A DNA stretch of 64,000 bases from Coptis chinensis (taxonomy: Eukaryota > Streptophyta > Magnoliopsida > Ranunculales > Ranunculaceae): the NCBI GenBank assembly GCA_015680905.1, contig CM027378.1, forward strand, positions 15,357,001-15,421,000, given 5' to 3'. The translations under genes were made by a program, and so were the position numbers. Positions within the stretch are counted from its first letter, which is position 1, and each line of letters opens with the position of its first letter. The notes under the pieces were generated by a model that was not told the DNA's origin, searched no databases, and saw nothing but the letters and a program-made list of their open reading frames with translations. This document shows positions 1 to 11,560 of this stretch, piece after piece.

Positions 1-1850
1 AAACAAATGTGTGAAATGATAACAGTCCGACTGTTGCGCGACATTTAAACAATCATAGCACGCGACATTGGTAATGTCGCGCGACAATGGTACTGGAGTG
101 CAACATTACCAATGGAGCGCGTGGTAGACTCTACAATCAAATTTACGTCCAATTGATACTACCACCTAGAATTGGTCAAAATTTGCGTCCAATTTCTTCA
201 AATTTCGACTTCAAATTTAAAGGTGATACTACCACCACCTAGAGATGCTCTTAGCAGACAAGTTTGTGGTAGTATCTTATAGTCACAAAATTACGATTGC
301 ACTTTTTTTCATTAAATAAGAAGAAAATAAATATAGAGAAACGCTAGCGTGCTACCTGTAATACCGAGAAACATGTCAAAAATAAACTACTTGAGACCGG
401 CTACACATATTCTATTTAAAGTTCTTTTCCTCTACGACTTTCAAAACCAAAATAGTAAGAGGTGACATAATAATTCCTACCTCATTCCTCTCCTGATTGA
501 GACTTGAAATTTAAGGAATATTATTGCTTTCTTTCAAAGATCAAAGGTTTGAGTGAGCTTTGTCTTTTCTTGGACGAGAGTTGGCAATGAAGGGGATGAA
601 TGTAGAATCAGTTGAAACCTCTTAGATTATATCATGTTAATTAAATAACAATGAAAGATTCAAAGGGGTTGGGGATTTGCTTGGTTAAAATTTGGATTGT
701 TATAGACTAATAGAGTTCATAATCTGTAAAACTTGTTATCCAATAATCTGCAAAATGGAAAAGAAGAGAAGAAGACATGGCCCTTGTCTTGCGTGCCTCA
801 ATTCATGCTCTTTTGTTTTTCCTAACTGTGAAAATAACCAATTGAAAAAGTAACAAGGCGGATTTTTGGTTTTGTTGCTGGGTATCAGGATGCTACCCTG
901 ATAGAGGGGTAGCTCGCTAGTATTTCTCATAAATATATTGTCTTATGTCGGTGAAGTTCATCTTATAATCCAAATTCAGCGATGCCATTTATTTTCTTTG
1001 GATGTAATCGGTACTGCGGGGAAATTTTAATACATTTCACTTTATGGATTTAATTGTGTTTGGAGGAAAAAGACCCTATACTAAATAAGAGCTTGATGGT
1101 GCCAAATTTCAGGATCATAAACTTAGCATATCTCATTTATATTTGTACCCATATAACAAACTTCGAGAACATGCATAGCAAACAAATTACTGAACCATTG
1201 AACAGATTTTATGTCATCATTACGCATGATGGTATTTGCTGCTGCTTCTTTTTTCAAGTTTCAGGACCAATACTGTTGCTGAATGCTTAAGAACTATTGA
1301 AAACTACCTGTCCATCCACACAGCTTCTTGTCCATAAAATTTTGAGGGCTTCTACACCCAAATTTTGTATGCGGAGTAATTTAAACCACACATTTTGAAA
1401 TACAAAACCAGAATAACTGGGTGAAGCAGTTTCAATTGGGTCACTAAGCTACCTATTAAACCACTAGTTGTAGCATACTTTTGTTAAACTACTACATATA
1501 GCATATACGTTAGTATCAAACAATAAATGACATATTGAATCTAGTGAACGAGATTAGGCACAGTTGGAAGAGGATAGTGTTGATGGAAAATTCGGTGGGA
1601 CAATTGGAAGAACTTCACGAAGTATCTGTGACCTATTAGCTTGAGACATAGTTGCATGTGGCCTTTTGAAAATAAGGGTGCGGTGAAGCACTGTGTTGGT
1701 TATTGTAGAGAATCCATGCTTGTTGTCCTTTTATAGCTCGTTGTCATTCCTCTATAGAAGCAAAACTTTCGTGCAAAGTATTAGGAAACCTCGTTACTTA
1801 CTTGTCGCACTCAAACTATGTCCTATATAACCTAGGATTACGTACTTCAG
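1..1850. other. AT-rich spacer, no gene recognised
   Basis: No coding stretch here is convincing; the short open frames lack recognisable domains. A perfect 9-bp inverted repeat with a 3-nt loop (CGCGACATT ggt AATGTCGCG) lies at 61-81. A phrase built on gatactaccacctag recurs at about 157-172 and 220-244, and it is followed by agagatgctcttag, which resembles the terminus of many plant MITEs. A phrase like ccactagttgtagcatac at about 1460-1505 is related to the short tandem repeats near 4.03-4.15 kb. Confidence 0.4.
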
Positions 1851-2282
1851 TAATATAATACTCTTACTCACATAGCCAATAATATGATACTCAAAGTTAC
1901 ATATATTTCAATAGTATGATACTATAAATCACATATTCCATAATATGATACTATTAGTTACATATATTGCAGGAATATGATACTATAAAGCGCATAATAC
2001 TTCAATAATATGATACTCTTAGTCACAAATTCAATAATATGATACTCTAAGTTATATATACTTGAATAGTATGATATTATTAATCCCATATTCAATAATA
2101 TGATACTCGTAGTTTCATATATTTCAGGAATATGATACTATCAATCGCATAATACTTCAATAATATGCTACGCATAGTCACATATTCAATAATATGATAC
2201 TCGAAGTTACATATAATTCAATAGTATGATACTATAAATCACATATTCAATAATATGATACTCTGAGTTTCATATACATTTA
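1845..2282. repeat. AT-rich minisatellite, about 30-bp unit with longer higher-order period
   Basis: The stretch is built from repeats of a unit containing aatatgatact followed by variants of agttacatatattcaata. About 14 copies of atatgata(c/t)t can be counted. Neighbouring units differ, and a set of several units appears to recur about every 140-150 bp, which suggests a higher-order repeat. No open frame spans it. Confidence 0.8.
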
Positions 2283-2289
2283 AGTGTTA

Positions 2290-2898
2290 CAAAACTAGTG
2301 TTGAGATTAATAAGCAATCACTTAAAAGAAGTTTAATCATATGATAAAAGTTTGTGTTTAATCATATGATAAACCATTGTATCTCAAACTATTTTTCCTA
2401 AAAAATCGGCATACTACCTGAGATTGCGTCTAGTTAGTGCAACTTTGTTTTGTATGTCACTACATTATGGATTCCATATAGTAAAGAAGATTTATGTTAA
2501 AAAGAGAGTTATGGAGTTCTGACAAGTTATTTTCATACTTGTCATGTGTTCACAGTGCAAACGTGTTACATCAGATTGTAGCTTAACTACTAGCATGGCT
2601 GAATAGACATAACAAAATGGGCTATTACCGAAAAAGTTACAACAAAATGAGCAAAAAGACACAGATAAGTGTTTCAGTTTAAAAAAGTTGTCAAGCGCTT
2701 GTTGAGTGCTTCAGATACATACATCGTGAGCATTATAGAGTTGCAATCATAAAAATATTAGATTACATCTTACCAAGCTAAATCTTGCAATCAGAAAAAG
2801 AGAGAAAAATGTTAGAATACATCTTACAAGGAGCCATCTTACAAAGCTATAACTGTGCAGAAGTTCAAACTTGAACTTTACATTACACATTACATTTT
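2290..2898. other. Non-coding stretch, nothing recognised
   Basis: AT-rich sequence with a short local repeat (aatcatatgataaa twice at about 2335-2370). I see no coding, RNA or transposon signal in it. Confidence 0.3.
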
Positions 2899-3424
2899 TC
2901 AATTTATTTTTAGGTTTGAGAATTCAAACAGAGTCATTTTCAATGTAACAATGGGTTCCGCAGTCAAAATGGTTGTTTTCTTTCTTGATGCCATCTTCAC
3001 TGCATCACGAAGCCATTGAAATCCCTGACAGCTCTTGCATTTCAAATACTTTTCTCCAACATTTAATCCATACTTGGTAGTCTTAACAGTCCTCCTCCCT
3101 TTACAGTCTTTTGTATTGCATTCACAGTTTACCCAATGGCACTCGTTCATCCAATGGCTTGGCTGACCACACTTAAAGCATTCGTTTGTTGATGAGCTTG
3201 ATCTAGAAAGTTTAACAGAAACAGCTTCATCCAACCATTACAAATAACTTCGACATGAATCATGCTGGCACTTCAAGTACTTCCTTCTTGGATTGCTTGT
3301 TGTTTGCGATTTGCCTAACAATCGGATCCCATCACATGTAGCTTCTTTACAACGAGAGTACATAAATTAGCACTCAATAGCTGAGTGTCCAAGTTGATCA
3401 CATACCTGACATTCAACCTATGGT
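2899..3424 (-). pseudogene. Two-module CCHC + GRF zinc-finger gene relic
   Basis: The minus strand holds two successive modules, each a zinc knuckle followed by a GRF-like zinc finger. The downstream module is open (2899-3234): CFKCGQPSHWMNEC fits CX2CX4HX4C and is followed by a Cys-rich segment ending EKYLKC..C..FQWL. The upstream module lies in the same frame at about 3235-3417: CQVCDQLGHSAIEC, then a segment ending RKYLKC...C...L.WLDEA. It is interrupted by two TAA stops, one right after the knuckle and one between YL and WLDEA. A possible splice acceptor (ccatag before GTTGAATG) precedes it. CCHC and GRF fingers together are known from the C-terminal region of plant topoisomerase 3-alpha and from several uncharacterised plant proteins, and they bind single-stranded nucleic acid. 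No catalytic domain is visible nearby, so the parent gene is uncertain. Confidence 0.55.
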
Positions 3425-3430
3425 GAACGA

Positions 3431-6400
3431 AACATGTACTTCTTAATTTTGAAACTCATGAAGATAGAGACAATGAACAAATGTCTCGATCAGCAACTAA
3501 TGCAGAAATTAAACTTCTTAATAGGCTACCTCAGACCAATAGCTCAACCAAGTTCAATTATTCAAGAATTACTAATCCATGAAGGAAGGAAAACCTTCAC
3601 ACAACCAACAAATTTTTTCATGCTCTTTATACTAGATAAATTAAAATTTATCTCTGTTAACATTTCAAAGATCAAATTCTTCGTGCTCTTTATACTTGAT
3701 AAAATTTGAATTGAAAAATGACACTCAATAACTCAAAATTTTCTCTTATTTACCCCTAAAACTTAAACTTAATCAAACTCATAAATTTAAAGGGAAATTA
3801 CCTTCATTTTTGCAAATTTATCGTGCTCTTATGCTTGCTTCGTGCTTATTATGCTTGATTGGATATTATGCAGTAGCAATAACTGAGAATTTTTTTTTTT
3901 AAAAAAAAGGTAAAAACCCTAAACCCTAACCCTAGATGTTGATGATGTTTATAAAAGAAAGGTAAAAGGAGGGACGGGTTATACTGTTGGAGTATACGGA
4001 GGGCACAAATGCATTGACCAACTTATATTAAAACAGTAGATGTAGCATACTCCAATTAAGCCACTAGATGTAGCATACTACTATTAAACTACTAAATGTA
4101 GCATATTCCTATTAAACTACTATTTGTAACATACTCCCATTAAATCACTATATTGGATTTAATAAGTATTGCGAGCGATGGCAAAGTGGTAGAGCTATAT
4201 TGGAATAAGAGTCTTTTAGAGATGTACAAAGCGTACATCATAATGAAATATGTCAATAATAATTTGAATGCGAAAACGTAGCCATAATTTGAATGTGAAC
4301 ACTCAAGTACCACACATACCTATAATTTAAATGTGAACACTTAAGTACCAAATATAGTCGTAATTTCATTTAAAAACATAGCCGTGATTTAAAAACCAAA
4401 CCACAATGTTTAGGCATTGAAACACAAACTTAAACACTTAAGTGCAACCCAAGAGTGAAACACCAAACTACGTTACAACCAGTTAACCACGATTCTCATA
4501 TGCTATTTATTGTATCATAGACACATGCTATTATGATTGAAAGAAGATGAAGGCTTCTCACATTATGTTTTTCTGCATTTTGATTTACATTTATTTTCAT
4601 ACTTACTTGTCCTACTTTCTACTATATGAGGCCCTAGTATATATGCTATTATTTGATACTAGGACTACCAAATGGCATTGCATGTAGTAGCCTAATTACA
4701 ATTTAGTAGAAAGTCCATTCTCTTTTCTCTTATTTTATGGTTGTCTCCATCAAATGAAGTCCAAATGTATGTTAATTACCAATAAGAAAAGAAAACAATA
4801 CAAGTTTACAATTTGATATTATGAAGGTCAGCTATACAATACATAATATTTATGTTCTACCTAATCTAACATGAGCAGAATACTTATGTTGTCCTTTTCT
4901 TTTCATGTGCAGAGTACTTATGTTGTACCTAATCTAACTTGAGTAGCCATCTAACTTCTTTAAAAAAACAAAGTAAATCAAAATAAAAAACAAAGTCTCC
5001 CTCAATAAACACGCCCCAAATCTAAAACAATTATATACCTAAGATACGTGACTTTTCTAGAAATTTTTTGGCAGAGTCTCATTTGTATTTTCAACATTTC
5101 ATAAATATAAAAGACTTGTCATAACCTGAAAATTAAAACAATATACTTCTCAGTCATTAACCCAGCTACTTAACCATCTCAACGAATGCCAGAGCAGTTA
5201 AATAACCGGTTGACAAAAATGAGATCACTGCAATAGAAAGACTTAGTACGCCAAAGAACTTAAATGTCTCAACTAATTATAGATCATCCAAGCACCTCGT
5301 ACAAAGCCATTACCGAAAACACAAATTAAATATATACTTTTGTGTCTGATAGCTATCAAAAGGTTTACATCATTAACAAATGGTGCTTACTATACAACTT
5401 TCTAAAATAGAAACAAAAAAGGTCCAAAGATAATACATAGGGACCTTCTGAGTTCTGATGGTACTTACATTAGAACCCTCTAATTGGTTTGTATAACATA
5501 CATGTTCTAGATACTAAAAAACATACTCCATCTAAGAACTGATACATGATATCCAACCTGCGACATTACAATTGATATGTCGAAAGTAACCTTTAACAAA
5601 AAGAAAAAGTTTCCTCTTTTTGCCTAGAACTCTACCCCACATTACCTACAACGGTACCACATCAACTATCTAACATAGCACCTCCATCACACAACTTACA
5701 CAGATATGGACATAAGTTATAAAGTTGAATCATCCAAAAACAAGTTTTATTCCCAAGCTTTGCAACCTAGCTCTCATTCTTGTAACAATTGCCTCTTTGA
5801 CCTAGTTACTCTGACAGGTGCTTGTTCTTGTACATCCTGCTGCACTGGTACTGCTTCCTCCTGCTTTATTGGTACCGGTTCACGGGAACCCAACACTGCT
5901 ACTGTGTCAGAGACTAATAGAAGCGTAGCACCTAAGGGAGCAAGACATGGAGGCATAGTCAGAGACCTAATGGGAACTAGTATAATATGCTATACAGCTG
6001 AAGCTAGGTCGTACAAGAACAATCTTACATAAGGAATTACAAGTTATTCTTAATGGTGGCCTGAAATTGTGTATACTACCAGTTAGGTTATAAGAAGATA
6101 GAGATTGCAATTGACTCGAGATTCTTAACAAGAAAGAAACCATGCCATGGTCTGTTGAAAATGAGGAGATGGAGATTTGGGAGTTAATGCAACAGCTTAA
6201 CCAAGTGAAGGTTGTTAATTTTTTTTAAAAAAAAGAGTCTAATAGAGCAGCTGACTTTTCAGCCTCCCTCAGGGGTCCAGAAAGGAAAGATAGATCTTAC
6301 ATGTAGTAATACGGTTTATGTAGGAAATAAAAATAGGTTGGTATTAGCACAAAAACATAAAATATTCATTAAGTGTTAGTAGAGTTTCACCAAGTTGTGT

Positions 6401-6650
6401 CGGCAATGCATTTGTCTCCTTCAAAGTCTGTTTTTTCTACAGATATTTTCTCTGATACTTTCGGTATTCCACGGTGACATTGTAATCAGGTTGGAGGAGC
6501 TCTGAAAACTATTTTGAATTCATGTCATTACCACTTGCAATAATAAGATGCTTCAGAGTAGTGTGGCTTATAAAAGCCCCACGCCGTGGCGATAACAATT
6601 TCATTATGAAATTTAAAATTAATATTGGTTAGACAAACTACCTGGAGTGA
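3431..6650. other. AT-rich spacer with telo-box and short tandem repeats
   Basis: No gene recognised. A telomere-like motif (AAACCCTAAACCCTAACCCT) sits at about 3914-3934. A 28-29 bp tandem repeat (phrase atgtagcatactactattaaac, about four copies, diverged) lies at about 4030-4150. On the minus strand, 5774-5956 could encode a 60-residue charged peptide ending RVTRSKRQLLQE, which might be a terminal exon of the gene pieces at 6.66-7.05 kb; this is weak. The rest shows nothing. Confidence 0.35.
3914..3934. promoter_or_regulatory. Telo-box / interstitial telomere-like repeat
   Basis: About three units of CCCTAAA-type plant telomere repeat occur directly. In plants such telo-boxes are common in promoters of translation-related genes, and short interstitial telomere tracts also occur. 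No gene start is visible next to it, so its role is open. Confidence 0.35.
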
Positions 6651-6657
6651 CATCAAA

Positions 6658-7053
6658 TTAAGCATGTCCAGGTCGTCGGCGCAGGCAAGTTTTATTTGGG
6701 AGGCCAACTTTAATTGCTTCGATTTCTCTCTGTTTGTCCATATCTGGCTTCTTCTTCACTAGACCATCTAGATAGGGAAATAATAAATATTTTAGATGAT
6801 AAGTCCTCAAGTCCTTATACCTTATAAAAATTTCGGGAAAAATTTAACTTTCTTGATACACAAATAGATAAGGATGATAAGACACTATAAGACACTATCG
6901 ACTTACCATCCATTCCACAATCCCCGATGCTTTCCACAGTAGTCACAACAGGAGGTGGAGTTTGTGGATGACAATCTGTTAAACCTGCTACCTCATCGAC
7001 GGAGATTGGAGTTGCTTGCTCAATCGTCTCGGACCTATTTTTCACCAGAACAT
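6658..7053 (-). pseudogene. Two exon-like segments of an unrecognised gene
   Basis: Segment A (7053-6907) follows a possible acceptor (tatatag) and ends at a good donor (GATG|GTAAGT). Segment B (6767-6658) follows an acceptor (ctatctag) and ends at a TAA. Spliced in phase, A begins D-V-L-V-K-N-R and B begins D-G-L-V-K-K-K, so the two exon starts look duplicated. B ends with a basic tail, KTCLRRRPGHA. I do not recognise the family, and no start codon or first exon is evident. It may be a fragment of a real host gene, a gene piece carried by a transposon, or chance; the consistent splice sites and the repeated exon start are the only support. Confidence 0.3.
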
Positions 7054-7059
7054 CTATAT

Positions 7060-8601
7060 ACGCCATAAAAAGGTAGATGAAATGGGCGTATATAAAACAT
7101 CTTCTATTTAAAGAAATTCACACTCTATAAAGCAACAACCTCTATTTTAACATTCTCTGCACAACCTTAGACCATCACTTAATTAACTCCCCATAATTGG
7201 TCCATGTAAAGACAAGAGAGCAGGAGTACTTCTCTTTTTTTATTTATCAAGGCAAATTCAAACTTTGAAAATGGTAATAAAAACACATTAAAGTTGCTAC
7301 CATGAACAGACTTCCTTCTCCTCTCTCCAGTGCGCCTTCCATGTCCATAGAAGTAAGGAGTGCCTCTGTGCTGCAAAAGGCAAACACGGCCAAGGCCCAA
7401 GAGTTAAGAGTGACGACACCCTACTTCATTGGAAAACCCTATTTGTCACACCCTCCCATGATTTTGAACACATAACCCCTGAACTCCTCGCCAAGAGCAT
7501 CTCCATTAACCTCTAGTGAAATTGTCTTTTCATAATTATAATTGTAATTGTTTATTGATTTTAATTATTATACACATACATTACTTTATAATATAATAAA
7601 ACGTGGGAAACACATTGCTCAATACTTGTTCTCGGTCAATTTTAGTGGATTCTTAGCTTCGGCATAGCACCAACCTTGGATAACATGTAAAAGCCTCAAA
7701 GGTGTTCCTATGTCACGAGAAACCGCATCCAACATGCCTTGTGTTATTTTTCCAAACTCATTTTCAATGGAGTTATTATGCACACAACCAAGTTTTGAAT
7801 TTTTAATAGAGCCCAGATTAGCTGATCAGAAGACTGTAGAAACTACATAATCCTCTTCAAAATATATGCACATCACATGAAATGAAAATGAAAATAAAGA
7901 AGACCTGTGTGGTGAAGAAACTACGTATACATTCCAGTCCAAACACTCCCAAAATTTTACCACTATAGCCCAATTGCATGAGCATGGATCATGATCTAAA
8001 GCATGGTTTAATCCTAGGTACAAAGGCAGTTTCCAACTTGCCACCATAGAATGAGCATGGTTTAATCCTAGGAACATAAAAATGTAGGGCATACAAATTG
8101 TTTTGCGCTATAAGATGTGGGACCCCATTAGGATCACTGGCCACAAATCACGCCCTGCAGATCTTTGGCTATAATATTAAGGCTACTATGCTGTCCCTTG
8201 TAAGACCAACCGCATTCTTCTATATAACCGAGTGCTAGACAAGTCTTTAGCCTTTTTATTTTCTTATAGCTATCAGCTCCATTTTCAACTGTTAGGACCA
8301 TGATCGAGCTGTCAAGCAACACCTTGCCTGTCCATCATGATCCCTGAGTAATCAACTTAGGCCCTGACACTCGTTCTCCTAAGATTGCCCATGAGTTTTG
8401 AGTTTTATAGTTGTCCTCTCCAGAGGTGTCAATAAGCATAAAACCTGTACTATCTTGTAATCCTCTTGGGCACATCCTTCATCTAGTTCTTCTAAATCCT
8501 ACATCTTCACATATTGCTTTTTCTAGGGTTTCTCTCTATCGCGCCTCTTATATGGTTTCAGAGTAGTTCTCTTAGCCTACACTGGAAGCAACCACCACAA
8601 C
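7060..8601. other. Spacer, no gene recognised
   Basis: Short open frames on both strands have no recognisable domains. The phrase aagagcatctccatta at about 7493-7508 is typical of plant MITE ends, but I could not find a partner end. The phrase catggtttaatcctagg(t/a)ac occurs twice (about 8000-8025 and 8056-8080), a small local duplication. Confidence 0.3.
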
Positions 8602-9045
8602 TGTCACACCCAGAATTTCGACAGAATTCGAAAAAACAATATTTGTTCCCGACTCTTCGATCTCCGAGGTGTGACGCACTCTCAACTTCCAAAAACCCAT
8701 AAACAGTTTAAATATGCGGATAATTAAAAACCAATAAAATTTTAACTTAAACAAAAGTCCTATTCATTACAAAACTTCACAAATGAAAATGCAAATAACC
8801 TTATCTCAACTGAAAATCTATATCACCTCAAAGGAAAACAAGGCCTATCTTGAGATGCGACGCTAACGCAAACCACAAGCAGCAACCAATCTTCTTCAAC
8901 ACTAAACCTGTCAAGACTTATCAACTTTGTTCATTTAATGAACACACCCAATAAGCAAACATGCAAATCGGGTCAGCATTATAAAATGCTGGTGTGAGTA
9001 GCTCTAAAATACAACACATATTTATACATATACAAACACAACCCA

Positions 9046-9235
9046 TAAGGCAGTTAGTTCCTCTACCGAGGCGCCTTAACTCCCAACAACTAATACGACA
9101 TTCTTAACTACAATAGGTAAGGCAGGTAGTTCCTCCACTGAGGCGCCTTAACTTCTAACAACTATTACAACAAACTATACGCATAATAAATAAGGCATGT
9201 AGTTCCTCCATCAAGGCGCCTTAGGTTCTAACATC
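9046..9235. repeat. Tandem repeat, about 72 bp, three diverged copies
   Basis: Copies start near 9047, 9119 and 9192 and share aaggca..tagttcctc, then gaggcgcctta. They lie inside the solo-LTR-like unit. The element gcgcctta is palindromic with the start taaggc, so each copy could form a small stem. Confidence 0.75.
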
Positions 9236-9682
9236 TAACAAATAACCAACCAAGCATATTATATACGTACCGCATTTCATGCTCAATTACAGAGTGGGTC
9301 GTCTCTGCCCAAGTAATTAGTTTGACCCACACTTCTGCAAAACCATATACAATCATCTATCTAAAGATCCATCAATAACCCACATATTACCATAATTATA
9401 TTATTTATGGCTTTCTTTGCGTGTCCCTAAAATCACGTCGTATCTATGTCTTACCTAGTTTCCCTGGCTACCAGAATCGCTTCCCAACGCCGAACATGTA
9501 CATCCATATACCTCCCCTTACATAATGAACCACTTTGTGCGTAACTACCCTGAGCGGGATGCCGCACACCAGGTAACCCTCACACGGAAGCCATTATGTA
9601 AATACTGCCACTATTCGACATAAAATATCGCGCGTCTCGTTCTATTTTGCGAACGGAATAATCAAGCCACTATTCGGCTACG

Positions 9683-9860
9683 CCAGAAGGGCCAATCACA
9701 TTACTTACGCCCGAAGGCCATTCAGATTCACTGAAACGCCATAAGGGCCAATCACATTACTTACGCCCGAAAGCCATTCAGATTCACTGAAACGCCAGAA
9801 GGGCCAATCACATTACTTACGCCCGAAGGCCATTTAGATTCACTGAAACGCCAGAAGGGC
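9683..9860. repeat. 56-bp tandem repeat, about 3.2 copies
   Basis: The unit starts gccagaagggccaatcac and runs on through acgcccgaaggccatt to cactgaaac. The copies are nearly identical (a few substitutions), which suggests recent expansion. The array ends exactly where a CACTA-type terminus begins at 9862. Confidence 0.85.
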
Positions 9861-9861
9861 C

Positions 9862-10200
9862 CACTACAACAGATAAGAGTTTTAGCGACGACAAAAAACG
9901 TCGGTAATTATTATTAGCGACGTTTTTATGGTCGTCGCTCGGTCGTCGCAAGAAGTACAGTCGATAAAGATCAGAAACTACAAAAAAAAAACGTCGGTGA
10001 ATGGACAATATCAACGACATTTTATAATGTCGGTAGTGTCCAAAATAACGTCGGTATATATATTTTAATTTGATTATTTAAAACGTGGCAAAAGCTCTAT
10101 TCTGGCGACGATTTAAGAAAACGTTGGTAATGAGGAGCACCACCGGCATTCTCTATCGTGGCAAGAACACCTATTTTTCGTTACTAAAATTAGTATAGCG
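9862..10200 (+). mobile_element. CACTA-type transposon left end with subterminal repeats
   Basis: The sequence begins CACTACAACAGATAAGAG, immediately after the 56-bp array. It continues with many short subterminal repeats built on cgacg(a/t) in both orientations (agcgacgac, aacgtcggtaat, ggtcgtcgc, acgacatt). Clustered short inverted subterminal repeats behind a CACTA terminus are a hallmark of En/Spm (CACTA) elements. I could not find a matching right end or target duplication, so the element is incomplete or its right end is too diverged. The right limit given is where the subterminal repeats fade. Confidence 0.55.
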
Positions 10201-10859
10201 ATGTTATATTTGGCGCCAATTCACATGAGTTGTGGTAGCTAGATTCTAGGATTTTCGTTACGTAATTTATTCAAGTGTCATCCATTTATGACTCATAATA
10301 ATTCCACTATATCACGTGCATGTCAAATACATTATTGCACTAAGCCACAATATTTAGAAATATCTCAATTATATCTCATAACCACTTTCATTCTTTCACG
10401 TGCCAATATATTATTGCACTATGTCATAATCCCGTGGGAAAATATCCACACATACTATACTACCTCATAGATAAAATAATAGAGTGTCTATACATTTATT
10501 TCTCTAAAACTATTGCCTTTAATATATATATCCCAACATATTATATAATGTCACAATATCAACATCAAATCTTAATTAGATAATGACAACTAAATTCATA
10601 CAAGCTTCCACAGCATTTTAGCATTTGATTTGTCCATACAATTTAATATATAAAAACGTAACATAATTAAACAGTCAATAGTCCACAATCAAAGCCCAAT
10701 ATATATATGCTTTACACACTACTCACGTCAAATCTTAATTAGATAATGACAAACAGCGTTATATAATTTTCGACAATATTTTATTACTACATTTGTCCAT
10801 ATTCTTAAATATGTGAAAATCTGGAAAAAGTCAACATTCCACAGTCAATAGTCAAAAGT

Positions 10860-11560
10860 CAACGGTCAAAGGTCAAAGTCAAACTGTCGTTTCCATGTTC
10901 GACAGGTTCAGGGTCATAGCCATGGTTCATGGCTAAGGTCAAAGGTGCATGGTTCCTGGGCTCAAGGCTAAGGTCATGGTTCAGACCCAACTAGTCAAGC
11001 CCAAACCTTAGAACCCGAAAGTCTAAACCAACTTATTATTCAACCTAACCCAATTGGGGACATAAGGACCAACCCACATAAAATTAGAAACCGGCCTAAA
11101 CAAAACAAATAAAACTGGCCCATATAACTAAAACTAAAACTGGTCCAAAACTTAATTAAATTGGTCCGGCCCAACAACTAATATCAAAACCGGCCCAAAA
11201 CTAAAATGAAAATGGCCCAAACCAACTAAAACTAAACCAGCCCAAAAACCTTGAACTGAAACCGGCCCAAAAACTTTAAACCAAACCGGGGTTCATCCAA
11301 TTAGGTCCTAATCCAATTAACCAAAACAAAACCCAAAACCAAGGCCCAAGCCTTTATAACCTGGCCCAACAATCTAAAAATAACTTAATACCACAAAATA
11401 ACTTAAGCCCCAAAATAACTTAAGCCCACATCTAAACAAATAACTTAAGCCCACAAAATAACTTAAGCCCCAAAATAACTTAAGCCCACATCTAAACAAA
11501 TAACTTAAGCCCCATAATAACTTAAGCCCACAACAAAATAAGAACCGGCCCAAAGTCCAA
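10860..11560. repeat. Degenerate low-complexity repeats including a 60-bp tandem pair
   Basis: Two stretches stand out: gtcaaaggtcaaagtcaa-type repeats near 10.83-10.98 kb, and many copies of a phrase like aaccggcccaaaact at 11.09-11.30 kb. At 11.38-11.53 kb a 60-bp unit containing aataacttaagcccacat is repeated at least twice. Open frames across this block on either strand are simple-sequence translations and not credible proteins. Confidence 0.6.

Noticed and set aside
3914-3934. True telomere or chromosome end
   Set aside because: Only about three units, followed by ordinary AT-rich sequence; interstitial telo-box at most.
10230-10270. Right end for the CACTA element that starts at 9862
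   Set aside because: The phrase gttgtggtag looks a little like a CACTA end, but the terminal bases and the flanking triplet do not match.
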